Shown: in pieces, positions 1-8,642 of the stretch | How positions within the stretch are numbered: the stretch's first letter is position 1 | How the letters are laid out: each line of letters opens with the position of its first letter | Assembly: GCF_011290685.1 (NCBI RefSeq) | Contig: NZ_JAANYN010000004.1 | Coordinates: 310,001-374,000, forward strand | Direction of reading: 5' to 3' | Length of the DNA: 64,000 nt | Origin: Cyclobacterium plantarum | Lineage (GTDB): Bacteria > Bacteroidota > Bacteroidia > Cytophagales > Cyclobacteriaceae | Notes under the pieces: generated by a model | Database searches by the model: none | Told to the model about the DNA's origin: nothing | Seen by the model: only the letters and a program-made list of their open reading frames with translations | Program-made: the position numbers and the translations under genes

Positions 1-2
1 TT

Positions 3-1157
3 ATTGGGAAATCCATGCTGATGAGTGGGGCAGCAGAACGGATTGTACGTTCCATTCTTGGATTGACCGGGGAAAAAAATGCCCCTTTGGCATTTCTGAG
101 TGGTAGTTTTTTTCTTGGGATTCCAGTTTTTTTTGATACCGTTTTCTACCTCATGATCCCCCTGGCCAAGGCAATGGCAATGCGCCTTAAGGAAAGTTAT
201 CTTTTACTGGTACTTTGTATTACAGCGGGGGCAGCCATGGCCAATTCCCTTGTGCCCCCTACACCGGGCCCTTTGTTTTTGATTGCAGAAATGAACATTC
301 CTATTGGCATGATGATGGTCGGGGGATTTTTGGTTGGCCTGGTTACCACAGCCGCTGGATATCTCTTTGCTGTATGGACCAATAAAAGAAACCAAATCCC
401 TTTAAGGGATTCATTGGATGCCCCCTTGAAAGAAATTCAATCCCTGGCAGATAAAGACAGTACCCAACTGCCATCTCTGGGATTTTCTTTATCCCCCATA
501 TTGGTCCCGCTTTTATTGATTACCGGAAGTGCTACCATCAGCACTTTTTGGGATCAGGCAGCAGGAGGTACGGTAGGGGTGATTTTTGATGGGATTCATT
601 TCCTGGGGGAGAAAAATATGGCTTTAATTCTGGGGGCTTTGGCCGCTTTGCTCACATTGTTTTTACAGCAGGATAAGGAAAGAGCTGGTATGAAGGGAGC
701 GGTTCAGGCTGCCCTGACCAGTGGAGGGGTAATTATTTTGATTACAGCGGCAGGTGGTGCATTTGGCGCCATGCTTCAGCAAACCGGGATAAGTATCCGG
801 ATAGAATCAATGACCGAGGGCTTTCAGATAGCCCTGATACCCCTGGCCTTCTTTATCACGGCCATTGTCAGAACAGCCCAGGGCTCAGCCACCGTAGCCA
901 TGATAACAGCTTCCGGCATATTGTCGGGAATGTCCACCGCAGGATTGGAGTACCATCAGCTGTACCTTGGCCTTTCCATTGCCTGTGGGTCCAAGCTGAT
1001 CCCCTGGATGAATGACAGTGGTTTCTGGATCGTATGTAAAATGAGCAACCTTACGGAAAAAGAAGCATTAAAGACCTTTTCACCATTATTGACAATCATG
1101 GGAATAGTTGGGTTGATTACCATTTTGGTGGCTGCCAAACTTTTCCCATTGGTATAA
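3..1157 (+). CDS. Gluconate:H+ symporter, GntP family (5' partial)
   Basis: This is a multi-pass inner-membrane permease of the GntP family, which takes up gluconate and related sugar acids with protons. The reading frame is open to the left window edge, and the residues before the first ATG (position 15) continue the family pattern (IGKSMLMSGAAERI). The true start therefore lies outside the window; 384 residues remain of the usual 440 or so. Visible family features are the SGAAERI segment, NSLVPPTPGP in the middle of the protein, RTAQGSATVAMITASG and PWMNDSGFWIV near the C-terminus. It heads the acid-sugar operon and ends 23 bp before the mannonate-dehydratase-like gene. It probably imports the aldonate, uronate or aldarate handled downstream; the exact substrate cannot be read from the sequence. 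Confidence 0.9.
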   Translation: MGKSMLMSGAAERIVRSILGLTGEKNAPLAFLSGSFFLGIPVFFDTVFYLMIPLAKAMAMRLKESYLLLVLCITAGAAMANSLVPPTPGPLFLIAEMNIPIGMMMVGGFLVGLVTTAAGYLFAVWTNKRNQIPLRDSLDAPLKEIQSLADKDSTQLPSLGFSLSPILVPLLLITGSATISTFWDQAAGGTVGVIFDGIHFLGEKNMALILGALAALLTLFLQQDKERAGMKGAVQAALTSGGVIILITAAGGAFGAMLQQTGISIRIESMTEGFQIALIPLAFFITAIVRTAQGSATVAMITASGILSGMSTAGLEYHQLYLGLSIACGSKLIPWMNDSGFWIVCKMSNLTEKEALKTFSPLLTIMGIVGLITILVAAKLFPLV

Positions 1158-1180
1158 AAAACAGATAAACCCATAGACTT

Positions 1181-2341
1181 ATGAAACATTTCCTGAAAGA
1201 TCTGCACAGAAGAAAATTTGTTAAGTTATTTGCCTCAGGAACAGCCGGGGCATTCGCCGCCGCTTCGGCTGCTTTTGGAACAGAGAATAGTCCTGAACGG
1301 GGGACTGGCAAAGCAACAGCCAAAAAAAAGGAGGTATTGATGAAAGTTGGTTGTCAATCGGGGGGCACCTCGGAAGAGAACCTGGCTTTCAAAGCCCGCC
1401 ACGGGGTATTCAATATGGATGGCGGCATGCCAAAATTCATTGAAGGAAAGGGTTGGGATCTTGAAGATTCCCTTCGGAAAAGGGATGCCTGTGAAGAGTA
1501 TGGTATCAGTCTGGACGCTTACCACCTGCCTTTGTCTTCAGCAGGAATTGACAGGGTGATTATTCCCCACATCATGATGGGAAAAAGTCCAGAAAGAGAC
1601 CATGAAATAGAAATGGTTCAGCAGATGATTGAGGTTGCAGCCAAAACAGGGGTTAAACTTCTGAATTACAACACCACCATCCTGCCGGTTTTACGCACTG
1701 GAAGAACGATTGATCCTGCCAGGGGAAATGCCTCCTATAGCACATGGAATTACGAGGAGGCATTGAACCGCGAACAGCAGCTTACCAAAGCAGGAAGGGC
1801 AGATGCGGATGAAGTTTTCGAAAGAATTACTTATCTTTTGGACAGAATTCTGCCGGTGGCTGAAGAATACCAGGTCAAATTAGGGAATCACATCGCGGAT
1901 CCACCGGTACCAGATGCATACAATGGTATCATGCGGTGGAACAGCCCCGAGGTTTTTGAGGGTATCAAACGTTTTGCCCAGCTATATGATAGCCCATATC
2001 ATGGATTTAATTTCTGCATAGGTTCCATAGCAGAAGGTCTTCGGGATCCTAAAAATGAGATTTTCCCTATTATTGATTGGGTGGGTAAACGAAAACAGAT
2101 TTTCAATATTCATTTGAGGAATATTAAGGGGCGCTACAATAATTTTCAGGAAGTCTATCCGGATAATGGGGAAATGAATTTCTTTCATGTTATCCGGGCT
2201 TTGCGGGATGTGGAATTTGATGGTATGGTAATGCCCGACCATGTGCCACAACACGACGCCGAAGGAGCCGGTTTACAAGCTTTTGCTTTCGCTTATGGCC
2301 ATATCATCGGTCTCCTTCAAGCCGTAAAAGATGAAGCCTGA
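1181..2341 (+). CDS. Tat-exported mannonate dehydratase-like (UxuA-type) TIM-barrel protein
   Basis: This 386-residue TIM-barrel protein resembles UxuA, which dehydrates D-mannonate to 2-keto-3-deoxygluconate. Metal-site motifs match the family: HIADPPVP (UxuA HPDDPP-like), NFCIGS, HLRNIKG and MPDHVPQH. The N-terminus carries a twin-arginine signal (HRRKFVKLF, Arg10-Arg11) followed by an Ala-rich hydrophobic stretch. The enzyme is thus predicted to be exported or membrane-anchored, whereas canonical UxuA is cytosolic. It sits between the permease and garR in a tight + strand operon. The family is clear, but whether mannonate or another aldonate is the substrate is an inference. A xylose-isomerase-like sugar epimerase is the alternative, less likely given the HxDPP motif. 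Confidence 0.82.
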   Translation: MKHFLKDLHRRKFVKLFASGTAGAFAAASAAFGTENSPERGTGKATAKKKEVLMKVGCQSGGTSEENLAFKARHGVFNMDGGMPKFIEGKGWDLEDSLRKRDACEEYGISLDAYHLPLSSAGIDRVIIPHIMMGKSPERDHEIEMVQQMIEVAAKTGVKLLNYNTTILPVLRTGRTIDPARGNASYSTWNYEEALNREQQLTKAGRADADEVFERITYLLDRILPVAEEYQVKLGNHIADPPVPDAYNGIMRWNSPEVFEGIKRFAQLYDSPYHGFNFCIGSIAEGLRDPKNEIFPIIDWVGKRKQIFNIHLRNIKGRYNNFQEVYPDNGEMNFFHVIRALRDVEFDGMVMPDHVPQHDAEGAGLQAFAFAYGHIIGLLQAVKDEA

Positions 2342-2395
2342 TACCAGCTGATCTTAGAATTTTCAATATGTATTATAAATAAAATTTTAATTGTT

Positions 2396-3274
2396 ATGAC
2401 GAAAGTAGGATTTATAGGTTTGGGAATCATGGGAAAACCCATGGCTATCAATTTAATGAATGCAGGACATGAGCTAATTGTGCTGAAAACAAACAAGGCA
2501 GCAGGAGACTTGACCCATAAGGGTGCCACTGCATTTTCCACCTGTAAAGAAGTAGCTGAAAATGCAGAAATTATCATTACCATGCTGCCGGATTCTCCGG
2601 AAGTAAATGAAGTGGTTTTTGCTGATCAGGGGGTATTGGCAGGTATTAAATCCAAAAGCATTTTTGTAGACATGTCTACCATTGCGCCTTCCACAGCAAG
2701 GGAAGTAGCTGAGGCCATGAAAAAAAAGGGAGTTGAAGCCTTGGATGCACCTGTTTCCGGAGGACAAGTTGGAGCTGAGTCAGGAAACCTTTCCATTATG
2801 GTAGGTGGAAGCCAGGAAGCCTATGAAAAGGTAAAACCATTATTTGAAATAATGGGAAAAAGTGCTGTTTTGATAGGCGATGCCGGAGCGGGGCAGATGA
2901 CCAAGGCTTGTAACCAGATGATTGTGGGAATGACCATACAGGCAGTGGCTGAATCATTTACTCTGGCTAAAAAGGCGGGTGTAAACCTGGAAAAGATGAG
3001 AGAAGCGCTTTTGGGAGGCTTTGCCCAAAGCAGGATTCTGGATCTCCATGGGCAACGGATAATAGACCGTAATTTTGATCCCGGCTTTAAAATTAAATTG
3101 CACCGCAAGGACATGAATATTGCATTAATGGCTGGAAAGGAATTTAAAGTACCTCTATATGGGTCAGCTTTGGTAGCCAGTCATATGGATGCGGTGCTGG
3201 CAGCTGGATTGGATGAAAAAGACCACAGTGCCCTGGCTTTATTGATGGAAAAGCTCAGTGGTCTTGAGGAATAA
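2396..3274 (+). CDS. garR: 2-hydroxy-3-oxopropionate (tartronate semialdehyde) reductase
   Basis: This 292-residue cytosolic beta-hydroxyacid dehydrogenase reduces tartronate semialdehyde to D-glycerate with NAD(P)H. The Rossmann motif GFIGLGIMGKPMAINL is at the N-terminus. The substrate-binding signature DAPVSGGQVGAESGNLSIMVGG lies around residues 120-140, and the catalytic-lysine motif GQMTKACNQM around 170. Length is typical. It lies 33 bp upstream of the glucarate dehydratase gene, the classical glucarate/galactarate pairing. No GarL-type (HpcH/HpaI) aldolase is present to make its substrate, which makes the RraA-like genes downstream interesting. 3-hydroxyisobutyrate dehydrogenase is the alternative; context favours GarR. 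Confidence 0.88.
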   Translation: MTKVGFIGLGIMGKPMAINLMNAGHELIVLKTNKAAGDLTHKGATAFSTCKEVAENAEIIITMLPDSPEVNEVVFADQGVLAGIKSKSIFVDMSTIAPSTAREVAEAMKKKGVEALDAPVSGGQVGAESGNLSIMVGGSQEAYEKVKPLFEIMGKSAVLIGDAGAGQMTKACNQMIVGMTIQAVAESFTLAKKAGVNLEKMREALLGGFAQSRILDLHGQRIIDRNFDPGFKIKLHRKDMNIALMAGKEFKVPLYGSALVASHMDAVLAAGLDEKDHSALALLMEKLSGLEE

Positions 3275-3307
3275 TTTAGTCCCTACCAGCCCAATTTTAT
3301 TTTACCT

Positions 3308-4621
3308 ATGAAACAAGTTCATTCAGCAAAAGGGCCCTTGATCCGGGAAATCCGTATCACCCCTATTGCCATTACAGATCCTCCATTGCTTAATGCTGCA
3401 GGATTACATGCACCATATGCCTTACGTACCATTGTAGAATTGGAAACAGAAGACGGTATTGTGGGTATCAGTGAAATTCCCGGCAATGAGGCTATTGATG
3501 CGGCCTTACGGGAAGCTTCCTCAATTATTATCGGCAAAGATGTCTATCAATTGGGTAAAATTCAACAAGAGCTGGAGGCCTGGTTTGGTAAGGACTCCAG
3601 TTTTGATCGGGGTGATGCGCCTTGGGATCAAAGAAAACTGGTCCATATATTTTCAGCATTGGAGGTGGCATGTCTGGATATCATAGGCAAAATTGTTAAC
3701 CGGCCTGTAGTTGATTTGCTGGGAGGAAAGATGAGGGATGCAGTCCCCTTTGCGGCTTATCTTTTTTTTAAATATGAGGGGGCAGGAGGTAAACTGGGCT
3801 TTGCTAAGAATACTTCCGCTACCGGCTGGGATGCTGCAAGGCAGGAGAAAGCCATAGATCCGGAAGGGATTGTTGTACAGGCACGGGCCATGTGTAAAGC
3901 CTATGGTTTTCAATCCATTAAATTAAAGGGAGGGGCTTTTGAACCAGAACTGGAAGTGGCCAGTATGCAGGCCCTTTTCCAGGAATTTGGTGGGGGAGTT
4001 CCACTGAGATTTGATCCAAATGCCATTTGGAAACCGGAAACCGCCCTGAAATATGGTAAAATCATGGAGCCGATTTTGGAGTACCTGGAAGATCCGGTAA
4101 GGGGGCAGGAAAACATGGCCTGGTTGCGAAAAATGATCCGCACCCCACTGGCCACCAACATGTGTACTACTTCATTTGATGAAATCCCTTCGGGTATTGC
4201 TTTGGGATCCGAGGACATTATTCTGAGTGACCACCATTTCTGGGGTGGCTTGAGGGCTTCCATGGAATTATCCAGGCTATGTGACACCTTTGGCCGACAC
4301 CTTTCCATGCATTCCAACAGTCATCTGGGAATTTCCCTGGCAGCCATGGTCCACCTGGGAGCAGCGCTTCCCCAACTTCCCTACGCCCTGGATACCCATT
4401 ACCCCTGGCAGTCGGAAGAAATCATCGAAGGAGGTGCCATGAAATTCCAGGATGGTGCTGTGGCTGTGCCATCCGGACCGGGACTGGGTGTTGAATTGGA
4501 TCGTGATGCTCTTGCAAAACTCCATCAGCAATACCTGGATAGCGGCCTTAAAAAGAGGGACGATGAAATTGAAATGAAAAAAGTGCATCCAGATTGGACT
4601 TTTCAAAAGACCAGATGGTAA
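3308..4621 (+). CDS. gudD: Glucarate dehydratase (enolase superfamily)
   Basis: This enzyme dehydrates D-glucarate (and L-idarate) to 5-keto-4-deoxyglucarate. The 437-residue length and the N-terminal pattern (ITPIAITDPPLLNAAGLHAPYALRT, split in two here only by its length) are typical of GudD. Active-site elements are visible in order: the KxK motif in SIKLKGG, metal ligands in RFDPNAIW and LEDPVRG, and the catalytic His in MHSNSHLGISLAAMVHLG. There is no signal peptide, so it should act in the cytosol, unlike its two paralogues downstream. It follows garR by 33 bp. The product would need an aldol cleavage before GarR can act. Confidence 0.9.
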   Translation: MKQVHSAKGPLIREIRITPIAITDPPLLNAAGLHAPYALRTIVELETEDGIVGISEIPGNEAIDAALREASSIIIGKDVYQLGKIQQELEAWFGKDSSFDRGDAPWDQRKLVHIFSALEVACLDIIGKIVNRPVVDLLGGKMRDAVPFAAYLFFKYEGAGGKLGFAKNTSATGWDAARQEKAIDPEGIVVQARAMCKAYGFQSIKLKGGAFEPELEVASMQALFQEFGGGVPLRFDPNAIWKPETALKYGKIMEPILEYLEDPVRGQENMAWLRKMIRTPLATNMCTTSFDEIPSGIALGSEDIILSDHHFWGGLRASMELSRLCDTFGRHLSMHSNSHLGISLAAMVHLGAALPQLPYALDTHYPWQSEEIIEGGAMKFQDGAVAVPSGPGLGVELDRDALAKLHQQYLDSGLKKRDDEIEMKKVHPDWTFQKTRW

Positions 4622-4703
4622 TAGAATACTTTCAATAGTCCACAATTTGTATTCTTAATAGAACAAAAGACCTGTTTTTAGGAAAATAGTTAAAAAAAAC
4701 AAC

Positions 4704-5654
4704 ATGAAGCAAATCGGTATCATTTTTCAGCAATTTGTTTTCTCAGCGTTCCTTTTCCTTGTGGTTAATCCGCTGAACGCCCAACAAATTACCAAAGAGG
4801 AAATGCTTTTCCTCACCCCCCTCTGGGAAGGGGAACGATTTGAAGACGGCAGGCCAAAAGTCCCGGATGATATCATTCAGCGCATGAAGGAGGTAACCCA
4901 CGACGAGGCCTGGGCGGTCATGAAAAATGAAGGATACAAGTACCAATATGCGGAAGGTTGGGAAACCATCCATCCGGATAGTATACTGGTGGGCAGGGCG
5001 GTCACGGCTACCTTTATGCCAGGCAGGCCGGATATACACGATGCCATCGATAAAAGGGGTAAGGCAGCAGGAAAAAAAGGACAGAATTCCTGGCCCGTAG
5101 ATGTATTGGTTCAGGGCGATGTTTATGTGGCTGACCAGTTTGGGGCTCATATAGACGGCCCTACGATCGGCGACAATGTGGGAAATGCCATATTTGCCCG
5201 TTCGGGAAACGGGATTGTTTACGACGGTGCTATCAGGGATATTGTGGGATTGCGAGAAATAGAAGGATTTACCTCCTTTTTTACCAGTTATCATCCCTCT
5301 CACCATAACCAAAGAGGGAATTTAAATACCATGCTTATTGGGATCAACCAGCCCACCAAAATACGGCAAGCGACCGTGATGGCAGGAGATGTTGTCCTGG
5401 GAAGGGATGGGGCCGTTTCGTTTATTCCTCCTCACCTGGCAGAAAAGGTTGTCGTCACCTCAGAAATTGTAAGGCTCAGGGACATGTTTGGACACGAAAG
5501 GCTTCGGGCAGGGGTTTATTCAGCTGGACAGATCGATACCCGCTGGTCTGATGAAATAGAAAAGGATTTCTCCGGCTGGCTGAATGAACACATCGATGAA
5601 TTGCCGGTACCCAGGGAGCAGGTTCAGGAAATTCTAAAAAACCGTACCTGGTAA
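4704..5654 (+). CDS. Secreted RraA-like (HMG-aldolase fold) protein, copy 1
   Basis: This 316-residue member of the RraA / 4-hydroxy-4-methyl-2-oxoglutarate aldolase fold family has a Sec signal peptide (MKQIGIIFQQ then a hydrophobic core, ending near LNAQQ). Family motifs are WPVDVLVQGDVYVADQFG, GDNVGNAIFARSGNG and the DGAIRDI segment with the conserved Arg-Asp pair used by metal-dependent pyruvate aldolases. About 60 N-terminal and 60 C-terminal residues go beyond the RraA core. It has a paralogue at 8643-9578. Typical RraA proteins are cytosolic, so secretion is unusual. In this operon it could cleave a keto-deoxy sugar acid to pyruvate plus an aldehyde; that role is inference. A non-catalytic RraA-like role cannot be excluded. 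Confidence 0.8.
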   Translation: MKQIGIIFQQFVFSAFLFLVVNPLNAQQITKEEMLFLTPLWEGERFEDGRPKVPDDIIQRMKEVTHDEAWAVMKNEGYKYQYAEGWETIHPDSILVGRAVTATFMPGRPDIHDAIDKRGKAAGKKGQNSWPVDVLVQGDVYVADQFGAHIDGPTIGDNVGNAIFARSGNGIVYDGAIRDIVGLREIEGFTSFFTSYHPSHHNQRGNLNTMLIGINQPTKIRQATVMAGDVVLGRDGAVSFIPPHLAEKVVVTSEIVRLRDMFGHERLRAGVYSAGQIDTRWSDEIEKDFSGWLNEHIDELPVPREQVQEILKNRTW

Positions 5655-5746
5655 AGCTGATTCAGCAAATCAAATCTATTTTCTTTTTTTACCTAAAGGT
5701 TTAACAAATAGGTATGAAGAATGAATAAACCTCAAAATACACCATT

Positions 5747-7024
5747 ATGCAAAACAAATTGAACAGAAGGTCCTTTCTTTCCAAGACTACTTTGGCTGGG
5801 ATTACAGGGGCCGCCTTTCTTTCCAATTATGGTTCCGGCCTTTCTGCGGCAGTGGAAAGGATGCCATCAGCTTCCAATCCCTCTGACCTGAAAATCACAG
5901 ATGTCAAATGTGGCTACGTAAGGGGGGCTGTTTATGTAAAAGTATATACCAACCAGGATGTTTGGGGCTGCGGGGAGGCTGTGGATGCCATTCATGGTAC
6001 TTATCACCTGGTCAAAAGATTGGGCAATCAAATCAGGGGACAAAACCCATTAAACCCCAATAGACTTGCCGAGCAGTTGAGAAAAGGGGCATTTTTTGGT
6101 GGGGCCCAATCAGGTGTTTTCGTTGCCGTATTGACAGCCATAGAAACAGCCCTTTGGGACATTACCGGAAAAGTATATAATGTACCAGTGTACCAGTTAT
6201 TGGGCGGAAAATTTCGGGACAAAGTCAGGGTTTACTGTGATACAGCCCTATATACAGCAACAAACCCCAGCCCCTCGGACTATGCGGAAGCGGCCAGAGG
6301 TGCGGTGGACCGGGGGTACACTGCTGTTAAATTTGATGTGGACGACGGGCGGGATCCAAATAAATATGACCGCTTCAACTGGACAGCCAGCCCTCCTGAG
6401 ATTGAAAGGATGTATAATGCCATTGCTGCGGTCAGGGAAGAAGTTGGGCCTGATATAGATATTTGTGTGGACATGCATGGCAGGTATGACTTTATTACCG
6501 GGGTTAAGATGGCCCAAAAGTATGAAGATCTTGACCTGATGTGGCTGGAAGAACCTTTACCTGCAGACAATCCTGACCTTTACCAAAAGCTAACCAGAGA
6601 AACCTCAACGCCTATTTGTACCGGTGAAAACATCTACCTGGCCTATGGATTTGTCAATTTGTTGAACCAGGGCGGGGCAGACATTATCATGCCGGATATT
6701 CAGAAAGCCGGAGGATTGGGCGAAGCCCAGCGAATAGCCAATTTGGCCAATCTGTATTACGTTCCTTTCAGTCCCCATATGGTAGCATCCTTTTTAGGAG
6801 CGATGGCCTCTTGTCACGTTTGTGCATCTGTACCCAATTTTCAGATTATGGAATGGCAAATATATATGGATACCGACCAGATGTGGCAGGATATTGTCAG
6901 CTATGATGGTCCCAGAACCCAGGATGGATTTATCAGCCTTTCAGAGAAACCAGGTATAGGGGTGGAGATCAACGAGGAGGGGATGAAGAAATATGCCGTG
7001 AAGGGGATACCCTTTTTTGAATAA
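5747..7024 (+). CDS. Tat-exported enolase-superfamily dehydratase (galactonate/mannonate dehydratase-like)
   Basis: This 425-residue mandelate racemase/muconate lactonizing family protein has a twin-arginine signal at the extreme N-terminus (NRRSFLSK, Arg7-Arg8) followed by a hydrophobic Ala/Gly stretch. The fold and metal site are visible: KFDVDD, the DMHGRYD segment (metal Asp plus a His two residues on, as in galactonate/mannonate dehydratases), WLEEPLP, CTGENIY, PDIQKAGG and SPHMV. It likely dehydrates an aldonate outside the cytoplasm. The substrate cannot be assigned from motifs alone. It is separated from the next dehydratase by 28 bp, suggesting that both are made together. Confidence 0.82.
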   Translation: MQNKLNRRSFLSKTTLAGITGAAFLSNYGSGLSAAVERMPSASNPSDLKITDVKCGYVRGAVYVKVYTNQDVWGCGEAVDAIHGTYHLVKRLGNQIRGQNPLNPNRLAEQLRKGAFFGGAQSGVFVAVLTAIETALWDITGKVYNVPVYQLLGGKFRDKVRVYCDTALYTATNPSPSDYAEAARGAVDRGYTAVKFDVDDGRDPNKYDRFNWTASPPEIERMYNAIAAVREEVGPDIDICVDMHGRYDFITGVKMAQKYEDLDLMWLEEPLPADNPDLYQKLTRETSTPICTGENIYLAYGFVNLLNQGGADIIMPDIQKAGGLGEAQRIANLANLYYVPFSPHMVASFLGAMASCHVCASVPNFQIMEWQIYMDTDQMWQDIVSYDGPRTQDGFISLSEKPGIGVEINEEGMKKYAVKGIPFFE

Positions 7025-7052
7025 GCCTATCAATTAACCAAACCCAGATACC

Positions 7053-8528
7053 ATGAAACCTTATCACAATCCCAAATTCAATGACTTGTTCAAATTACCC
7101 GGAAAAAGCAAAGACAAAATAGAAAAGAAGTCTGAATTGCATCCGAAGCCGGTGCCTTCAAGGAGGGAATTTATGCAGAAAGCAGGACTAGGTGGCCTGA
7201 CTTTAGGAGCCTTTATGTTCCAGCCAATAGAAGAAACGCTGGCCCACAGTACACAAAAGGTAAACAGAAATTCAAGCCCCTCCGAGCTGAGGATTACCGA
7301 TCTCCGTATTGCTGAAGTGGCAGGTGCCCCCATGCGCTGCCCCATCATCAGAATTGATACCAACCAGGGAATTTATGGTTTGGGTGAAGTCAGGGATGGA
7401 GCCAGTGCCAGGTATGCCCTCGTATTAAAAAGCCGCTTATTGGGGGAAAACCCCTGTCAGATTGAAAGAATATTTAAAAGGATCAAATTGTTTGGCAACC
7501 ACGCCCGGCAGGCTGGAGGTGTTTGTGCTGTGGAAATGGCCCTTTGGGATTTGGCAGGGAAAGCCTATAATATCCCGGTTTATCAAATGTTGGGCGGGAA
7601 GTACAGGGATGAGATTCGGCTTTATTCCGATACTACCCAATCAAAAGACCCGGAGGTTTTTGCGGATCGCCTAAAGGCAAGAATGGATCTGGGCTATACC
7701 TTTCTCAAAATGGATTTTGGGGTACAAATGGTCCGGGACAATGAGGGTTCTGTGGTCAATACCAAAGCATTTGATAAAGGGAATAAATGGACATCTGAAT
7801 ATGGTAGCTACAGTAGAACCGCCCATCCTTTTACCGGCGTGCAGCTTACCGACAAAGGTGTGGCAGAGATGGTAGAATATGTGGCGGCGGTAAGAAGAAA
7901 GGTGGGATATGATATACCTCTGGCAGCAGATCATTTTGGCCATTTTGATTATAAGGAATGCATCCGCTTGGGAGAAGCATTGGAGCCCTATCGCCTGGCC
8001 TGGCTGGAAGACATGGTGCCCTGGTTTTATACGGAAAAATGGAAGCAAATCACTGATGCCATCAAGACACCTACCTTGACAGGAGAGGATATCTTTTTAA
8101 AAGAAGAATTCATAAAATTGATAGATGCCAGGGCCATTGACATGATACAACCGGATTTGGCATCTTCGGGAGGTATCCTGGAAACCAAAAAAATAGGCGA
8201 TTATGCTGAAGAGCAGGGAATTCCCATGGCCATGCATTTTGCAGGCACTCCGGTCTCATTTATGGCCAATATCCATTGTGCGGCAGCTACTGAGAATTTT
8301 ATTTCCCTGGAGCACCACTCCGTTGATATTCCCTGGTGGGAAGACATGGTAAAAAATATACCCAAGCCCTTGGTTGTAAATGGGTTTGCCAAGGTTCCCG
8401 AAGGCCCGGGACTAGGAGTTGAGTTGAATGAAGAGGTAATCAAGCAGCACCTGGTAGAAGGTACATCCTATTTTGCTCCTACTGAGGAGTGGAATACTGA
8501 CCGCTCCAATGACAGGTGGTGGAGTTGA
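7053..8528 (+). CDS. Tat-exported enolase-superfamily dehydratase, long N-terminal region
   Basis: This 491-residue enolase-superfamily protein is a paralogue of the preceding gene. Its twin-arginine motif (SRREFMQK, Arg37-Arg38) lies unusually far from the initiator, after a charged, Lys-rich 36-residue region, and is followed by a Gly/Leu-rich hydrophobic stretch. Active-site landmarks are KMDFG, LAADHFGHFD, WLEDMVP, LTGEDIF, PDLASSGG and MHFAGTP. The ADHFGHF segment differs from the DxHG form in the neighbouring gene, so the substrate probably differs as well. Only ATG at 7053 keeps the whole open N-terminus, but an internal start nearer the RR motif cannot be excluded. The C-terminus is rich in Trp and acidic residues. 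Confidence 0.8.
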   Translation: MKPYHNPKFNDLFKLPGKSKDKIEKKSELHPKPVPSRREFMQKAGLGGLTLGAFMFQPIEETLAHSTQKVNRNSSPSELRITDLRIAEVAGAPMRCPIIRIDTNQGIYGLGEVRDGASARYALVLKSRLLGENPCQIERIFKRIKLFGNHARQAGGVCAVEMALWDLAGKAYNIPVYQMLGGKYRDEIRLYSDTTQSKDPEVFADRLKARMDLGYTFLKMDFGVQMVRDNEGSVVNTKAFDKGNKWTSEYGSYSRTAHPFTGVQLTDKGVAEMVEYVAAVRRKVGYDIPLAADHFGHFDYKECIRLGEALEPYRLAWLEDMVPWFYTEKWKQITDAIKTPTLTGEDIFLKEEFIKLIDARAIDMIQPDLASSGGILETKKIGDYAEEQGIPMAMHFAGTPVSFMANIHCAAATENFISLEHHSVDIPWWEDMVKNIPKPLVVNGFAKVPEGPGLGVELNEEVIKQHLVEGTSYFAPTEEWNTDRSNDRWWS

Positions 8529-8642
8529 AATTCCCGAACCCTATGGAGAGAATCTGTAACCACTTGGATAAAAGCATGGGATATGGGTTGCTTTATTAGG
8601 TTCTTTTCAAGAAATTGACGAAAAAAACTATTTAAACCTAAA

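Noticed and set aside
4743-5312. A 189-residue frame antisense to the first RraA-like gene
   Set aside because: It has no family features, lies wholly inside a well-supported gene and reads as low-complexity shadow coding.
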